From: Opitutia bacterium
Lineage (GTDB): Bacteria > Verrucomicrobiota > Verrucomicrobiia > Opitutales > UBA953
NCBI GenBank assembly: GCA_947373115.1
Contig: CANBWJ010000001.1
Location: 1 to 38,134 of the forward strand
DNA: 38,134 nucleotides
Direction of reading: 5' to 3'
Shown here: piece after piece, positions 34,104-38,134 of the stretch
Position numbering within the stretch: position 1 is the first letter of the stretch
How the letters are laid out: every line of letters begins with the position of its first letter
Notes under the pieces: model-generated
Database searches by the model: none
Seen by the model: only the letters and a program-made list of their open reading frames with translations
What the model was told of the DNA's origin: nothing
Made by a program: the position numbers and the translations under genes

Positions 34104-35252
34104 CTAATAACGGGCGACTGTTTTATCGATTTTGAGCGACCAGGCCTCAATTCCGCCCTTCACATTGCTGACTTTCGTGTAGCCCTTTGATCTTAAAAAT
34201 TGGGTCACCCGCAAGCTGCGACCGCCGTGGTGACACTGCACCAATACGGGCACATCCTGCGGAATTTCCGACAATCGCCCAGGCACCTCACCCATCGGTA
34301 TCAGTTTCGCCTGTGGGATACGACAGATCTCCCACTCGTTAGGCTCACGCACGTCGATCAATACCGGCGGCTTCGCACCTGATAAAAGTCGAGCGGCGTC
34401 TTCAATGGAAATTTCAAGCGGGGTTTCGTTCATAGGTGAAACAGAAAGGGCACAGTCATCAGAAATATAAAGTGCAGGCTCAATTGAATGAATCTCGGGG
34501 TGTTCACCACAGGATGGGCATTCATCGGCGGGCTGGACTTGAACCACACGCGAACTGCCAGCCATCACATCCACAATCAATAATCGTGAATGGGTACGCC
34601 GACCCAAAATAACCGCAATCGCCTCCGATGCCATCCAAGAGCCAATCACGCCACAGGTCGAACCCATCACGCCGCCTTCAGCACACGTGGGCACATCACT
34701 GGCCTTTGGCATCGTCGGGTAAACACACCGGTAACACCCCGCTTCTGGCAGAAATACACCCACCTGCCCCGCCCCCTGTAAAACGCTACCATGCACCAAT
34801 GGCTTTTTCGCTAACACACAGGTATCAGCCACTAAGTATCGCGTTGCAAAATTGTCCGCACCATCGAGCACCAGATCGTAACGCGACACCAACTCCATCG
34901 CATTGGTCGTGGTAATACCCTCTGGATGTAAAATGATTTTTAATCCCGGATTAATTTCCGCCAAAGCTTCCGCGGCCGAAATCGTTTTCGGCAAACCTTG
35001 CGTGTCGAAGCCATGGATAATCTGACGGTGTAAATTATTCAACTCCACCTTATCGGGATCCGCGATGCCCATCACGCCGACACCCGCCGCTGCCAAATAC
35101 ATCGCTGCCGGCGAACCCAACCCGCCCGCACCAATCAGAAGCACCTTGGCACCCTTAATCTTTAATTGCCCGCTCTCACCGACTCCAGGCAGCCGAATCT
35201 GCCGGGCATATAGGGCACGTTCTAATTCACTCAACTGACCTTCAGTGGACAT
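34104..35252 (-). CDS. MoeB/ThiF-type E1-like adenylyltransferase fused to rhodanese domain
   Basis: A two-domain enzyme of the MoeB/MOCS3/ThiF type that adenylates the C-terminus of a MoaD- or ThiS-like sulfur carrier and can thiolate it. From the ATG at 35252 (382 residues), the nucleotide-binding GAGGLGSP is at 41-48, DNFATR at 133-138, and zinc cysteines are C173/C176 (CYRC) and C245/C248 (CPSC). The catalytic cysteine is C190 in PTCAEGGV. A rhodanese domain from about 280 has active-site C340 in CHHGGRS. An ATG at 35279 would add nine residues. No moaD or thiS lies nearby, so the sulfur carrier must be elsewhere. It is divergent from ruvX. Confidence 0.9.
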   Translation of the reverse strand: MSTEGQLSELERALYARQIRLPGVGESGQLKIKGAKVLLIGAGGLGSPAAMYLAAAGVGVMGIADPDKVELNNLHRQIIHGFDTQGLPKTISAAEALAEINPGLKIILHPEGITTTNAMELVSRYDLVLDGADNFATRYLVADTCVLAKKPLVHGSVLQGAGQVGVFLPEAGCYRCVYPTMPKASDVPTCAEGGVMGSTCGVIGSWMASEAIAVILGRRTHSRLLIVDVMAGSSRVVQVQPADECPSCGEHPEIHSIEPALYISDDCALSVSPMNETPLEISIEDAARLLSGAKPPVLIDVREPNEWEICRIPQAKLIPMGEVPGRLSEIPQDVPVLVQCHHGGRSLRVTQFLRSKGYTKVSNVKGGIEAWSLKIDKTVARY

Positions 35253-35340
35253 ACCCCAATCCAGCCCATGCAACCCCAACTGTCAAACCCACCCGAAAGC
35301 AGGTATTGAAAACCTCCTCAACCCTTCACACTTTCACACC

Positions 35341-35787
35341 GTGGCATCCGTCTACCTTGGCATCGATTACGGCTCCAAACGCATTGGCCTCAGCCATGGC
35401 GACGAACTCGGCTTTGCCTTTCCCCTGCCCGCTGCCACCGCCGAAGACCCTGCTCAACGCTTTGCCCACATCGCCCAGGAAATCACCCGACTCCGCGTCA
35501 CGCACCTCGTCCTTGGTTACCCGCTCTCACTCGAAGGGGAAAAAACCAAACGCTGCCTCGAGGTCGATGCCTTTGCACTCGAGCTCACTCAACGCTTTCA
35601 CCTACCCATCGATCTCATCGATGAAGGGCTCACCAGCCAAGCGGCCGATAGCCTGAGCTCCCAGAAAAAACCTCGCTCCTCAAAAGAGCGCCAGGACCAA
35701 ACCAAATCTGGCGAACGCGATTCGCGTGCCGCCGCCGTCTTGCTCCAAGATTTCTTTAACAGCCGAGGCATCGGACAAAACTCCTGA
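35341..35787 (+). CDS. ruvX: RuvX/YqgF-type Holliday junction resolvase-like nuclease
   Basis: RuvX/YqgF is an RNase H-fold nuclease involved in 16S rRNA 5'-end processing and possibly Holliday-junction resolution. The GTG at 35341 gives MASVYLGIDYGSKRIGLS with D9. The other catalytic acids are E95 in IDEGLTS and D127 in RDSRAAAVLL. The 148-residue length is typical. An upstream in-frame start at 35245 would overlap the divergent MoeB gene's start and has a Pro/Asn-rich, non-homologous tail, so it is rejected. The stop is 2 bases from truA. Confidence 0.9.
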   Translation: MASVYLGIDYGSKRIGLSHGDELGFAFPLPAATAEDPAQRFAHIAQEITRLRVTHLVLGYPLSLEGEKTKRCLEVDAFALELTQRFHLPIDLIDEGLTSQAADSLSSQKKPRSSKERQDQTKSGERDSRAAAVLLQDFFNSRGIGQNS

Positions 35788-35789
35788 TC

Positions 35790-36617
35790 ATGGGTAAGCC
35801 TAAAGCCAAGACCGACCTCACGCCCGAGAGGTTCTTAATTACCGTGGCCTACGACGGTACCGATTACATGGGCTGGCAGATTCAGAACGACGTCCGCACG
35901 GTCCAAGGCGAAGTTCAAGCCCGACTGTCTCGCATCTTTAAAAATAAAATTATCGTTCAATCCAGCGGACGCACTGATGCTGGAGTGCACAGCGAGGGCC
36001 AATGCTTCCACTTCGATGCCTTCTGGCCGCACTCGACCTCTAAACTTCAAGACGCCCTCAACACAGGCGAACAAGCCGGCTTGCTCATCACGCAAATCCG
36101 TCGCGTGCATCCCAAATTCCACGCGCGTTATTCGGCTATCGGCAAACGCTATCGCTATGAAATCCATGTGGGCTTCGCCCCACCCTGGAAAGCACGCTAC
36201 TGCCTCGGTCGCGACTGGGAATCGCTCGACGTTAAAGAAATGCGCCGTGCTGCCAAAATGCTTGTCGGTAAACATGACTTCCGTGCCTTCGGCGCCACCC
36301 ACGGACAAGGCATGGAAAACGAACATCCCGTTAAGGACTTGCGTCGTCTCGACCTCAAAGTGAAGGGTCGACACATCACCGTGACCACCGAGGCCAACGG
36401 CTACCTCTATAAGATGGTACGTCGACTCGTGGGCGGACTGCTCCGCGTCGGCGAAGGAAAAATCACCCCCGAACGCCTCATCGCCTATCGCGAAGAGAAA
36501 ATTATCACCGCCGAAGTTCCCACCGCCCCCGCCCGCGGCTTGTTCATGGAAAAAGTTTTTTATCGACCTGCCGAACTCCGCTCCCGCAAACCACCCGCCT
36601 CAACGGCAGAAAAATAA
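35790..36617 (+). CDS. truA: tRNA pseudouridine synthase A
   Basis: TruA modifies U38-U40 of tRNA anticodon stems. The family signature SSGRTDAGVHSEGQ contains the catalytic aspartate in GRTDAGVH, preceded by VAYDGTDYMGWQ near the N-terminus. The conserved KRYRYEI, HDFRAFGATHGQ and YLYKMVRRLVGGLLRVGEGK segments follow. The 275-residue length is normal. It begins 2 bases after the ruvX stop and is adjacent to the HupE-like gene, indicating one transcript. Confidence 0.95.
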   Translation: MGKPKAKTDLTPERFLITVAYDGTDYMGWQIQNDVRTVQGEVQARLSRIFKNKIIVQSSGRTDAGVHSEGQCFHFDAFWPHSTSKLQDALNTGEQAGLLITQIRRVHPKFHARYSAIGKRYRYEIHVGFAPPWKARYCLGRDWESLDVKEMRRAAKMLVGKHDFRAFGATHGQGMENEHPVKDLRRLDLKVKGRHITVTTEANGYLYKMVRRLVGGLLRVGEGKITPERLIAYREEKIITAEVPTAPARGLFMEKVFYRPAELRSRKPPASTAEK

Positions 36618-37757
36618 ATGCGCAATTTATTTTTAGCATTAGTCACGTGCCTTAGTCTCACCCTCCACGCCCACCCCGAATGGAAAGAGGCCTCCTGCAC
36701 TGGCATCATTGAAGAAAATAATGATTTTAACCTCACCATTCGTTTCGATGTTCCGCCCTATTTAATCAATAAACTCCCCAAAGACGCATCGGTCAGCGAA
36801 CTCGATGACTTAGTCTACGATCGACCTCGCCTCATTTCCTCCACCCAGGCGGCACGCGTAAAGTTTTTATCGGAAACAAAAATCTTAGCCGACGGACAGA
36901 CTCTATCGCTGAACGTCGATGAATTTCCGAGCCCTGAAGCCATTAAGGCTCAGTCCACTCAACAAGGCGAAGCAGACCGCTACCCAGTCATCATGCCTGT
37001 AAAAATTCATACACACCTTCCAGATAAGACCCATAAAATCGAAATCGCTTTTCCTCCCCAACTCGGGCTGATCTTCACCAACTTGCGCAAGGAAATGAAC
37101 TACCAAGTCGTGATGGCCGTCGCCCCAAACGAAAAAGCCGAATTCGTTATTAGTGATAAACCATCGGAAAATTCAGGCCTGCTCACCACTGCTCAAAACT
37201 TTCTTATCCACGGCTTTAATCACGTCATACCCGCTGGCTGGGATCACGGTCTATTCATGCTGGCGATGTTCCTCGGCGCCACCTCCCTCGCTAACGCCCT
37301 CACACGCTCACTGGCCTTCACCGCTGGACACTGTCTTACTTTGGCTGCCGTTTGGCTTCACCTTTTACCTACGCCTGGGCCTTGGATTGAGCCCGTCATC
37401 GCCCTTACCATCGGCATTGCAGGTCTTCTCGCTGCTCGAGGCAAGACGTCCAATCAAACCGTCTTCATTGGTGCCGTTGCGTTTGGACTCCTTCACGGAC
37501 TCGGTTTTGCCGCCGCCGCGCAAAACAAACTCGAGAACTGGACCGGCATCAAAGCGCTCGCAGCCCTCGCCGGCTTCAACCTCGGTGTCGAGTTCGCCCA
37601 AGTCGTCGTCATTCTCCTATCGGCAATTCTCTTAGCGAGCCTCCAACGTACGCCACTTAAGGCTTACAATATTCGGCGTTATTTAAGTTACGCCGTCGCC
37701 GTCGCAGGCTTTGCCGTGATGACTTCCCGACTTTGGGAAATTATTTTCGACGCTTAA
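36618..37757 (+). CDS. HupE/UreJ-family membrane protein with periplasmic domain
   Basis: This family includes Ni/Co-related membrane proteins, though this large form is usually of unknown metal. A signal peptide (residues 1-18) ends before H19, followed by a ~170-residue extracytoplasmic domain. The C-terminal membrane domain (from about 195) has H198, H202 and H210 in HGFNHVIPAGWDHGLFML, GHCL (H238), FGLLHGLGF (H293), and FNLGVEFAQ, the conserved family motifs. The 379-residue length and domain order fit the HupE/UreJ_2 type. It starts immediately at the end of truA, and its 3' end overlaps the convergent glutaredoxin by 4 bases. Confidence 0.86.
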   Translation: MRNLFLALVTCLSLTLHAHPEWKEASCTGIIEENNDFNLTIRFDVPPYLINKLPKDASVSELDDLVYDRPRLISSTQAARVKFLSETKILADGQTLSLNVDEFPSPEAIKAQSTQQGEADRYPVIMPVKIHTHLPDKTHKIEIAFPPQLGLIFTNLRKEMNYQVVMAVAPNEKAEFVISDKPSENSGLLTTAQNFLIHGFNHVIPAGWDHGLFMLAMFLGATSLANALTRSLAFTAGHCLTLAAVWLHLLPTPGPWIEPVIALTIGIAGLLAARGKTSNQTVFIGAVAFGLLHGLGFAAAAQNKLENWTGIKALAALAGFNLGVEFAQVVVILLSAILLASLQRTPLKAYNIRRYLSYAVAVAGFAVMTSRLWEIIFDA

Positions 37758-38029
37758 ATTTTCAGGCCGAGTTCTTTGCAGACCGATGGATGCTTCCGTG
37801 CCTTGTTCTTAAATTCTTCGACGGAAAAATCGGCGACAATGAAATCGCCATAACGCAACGAAGGACACTTGGATTGACCGGTGAGCGAAACCAGCTGACG
37901 CATTTGGTGCATATCAGCCACGACATCGCGAACATCCAATTGCACACCCTGCTCTGCAAAAAACTCCAAGGCCTGCACACACCACGGGCATCCAGGCTTA
38001 ACATAAAGAATCGGCAAAGGTTGTGGCAT
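37754..38029 (-). CDS. Glutaredoxin-family protein
   Basis: A 91-residue thioredoxin-fold protein with the dithiol motif CPWC (C14, C17) after the first strand LPILYVKPG, and the cis-proline region KCPSLRYGDFIVADFS. It would reduce disulfides with glutathione or another thiol. The start is uncertain. The ATG at 38029 places the active site at the normal distance, but ATG at 38083 or GTG at 38101 would add 18 or 24 residues. GGAGG stands only one base before the 38029 ATG. It ends inside the 3' end of the HupE-like gene (4-base overlap). Nothing else is recognised in the last ~100 bases. Confidence 0.82.
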   Translation of the reverse strand: MPQPLPILYVKPGCPWCVQALEFFAEQGVQLDVRDVVADMHQMRQLVSLTGQSKCPSLRYGDFIVADFSVEEFKNKARKHPSVCKELGLKI

Positions 38030-38134
38030 TCCTCCAATCGATACGATTTCAGGATGATTGGCAAGCAACCACGACGTAATCATCGCTTGCCCCTCTGCCA
38101 CATTAAACGAAACTTCCGATTAGCCACAGGGTTA

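Overview
The window reads as a compact chromosomal segment of a Gram-negative bacterium, most likely a verrucomicrobial one (Verrucomicrobiota, possibly Opitutae). This taxonomic guess rests on gene content: a DUF5069 protein, a DUF6428-like protein, an STAS-MlaE permease, an LpxR-type deacylase, and a CX5C-type SCO protein. No rRNA is present to confirm it. Genes are packed tightly, with many 1-4 base overlaps. No intergenic stretch exceeds about 180 bases, and there are no transposases, integrases, CRISPR arrays, phage genes or tRNAs. The content is mostly core metabolism plus cell-envelope functions.

Layout. 75-4014: rimO (+) abuts an SNF2-type helicase (-). 4103-9674: sucA, sucB and lpd, all three subunits of the 2-oxoglutarate dehydrogenase complex, on the + strand. 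9703-9798: the small SRP RNA (ffs) on the - strand. 9869-14447: valS, a sugar-phosphate nucleotidyltransferase-like gene and an NAD-dependent epimerase (+). 14437-18034: a - strand operon of an LpxR-like deacylase, a Ppx/GppA phosphatase, a SCO1/SenC protein and a His-rich envelope protein. 18126-23698: divergently from that, an MCE/Mla lipid-transport operon (STAS-MlaE, MlaF, MlaD, PqiC-like lipoprotein) running into a DUF5069 gene, a TrmH-like gene and an unknown gene. 23707-28086: an AmpG-like MFS transporter (+) converging on an M16 peptidase and a VOC-family protein (-). 28199-33434: prfB, an ATP-grasp-like protein, a DUF6428-like protein with a Cys-rich tail, and an unusually ordered DsbD-like protein (+). 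33484-35252: an OmpA/Pal-type lipoprotein and a MoeB-rhodanese fusion (-). 35341-38029: ruvX, truA and a HupE/UreJ-like membrane protein (+), converging on a glutaredoxin (-).

Functionally, two themes stand out beyond housekeeping. The first is outer-membrane lipid homeostasis: an Mla transporter divergent from an LpxR-like deacylase. The second is periplasmic thiol/metal handling: SCO, a protein with paired HxHP motifs, DsbD, a DUF6428-like Cys tail, HupE and glutaredoxin. I found no clear-cut new defence or mobile system. The most distinctive points are the near-absence of Shine-Dalgarno sequences, a DsbD whose thioredoxin domain precedes the membrane domain, a SWIM-like domain without zinc ligands, and the two-lobed HxHP protein coupled to SCO.
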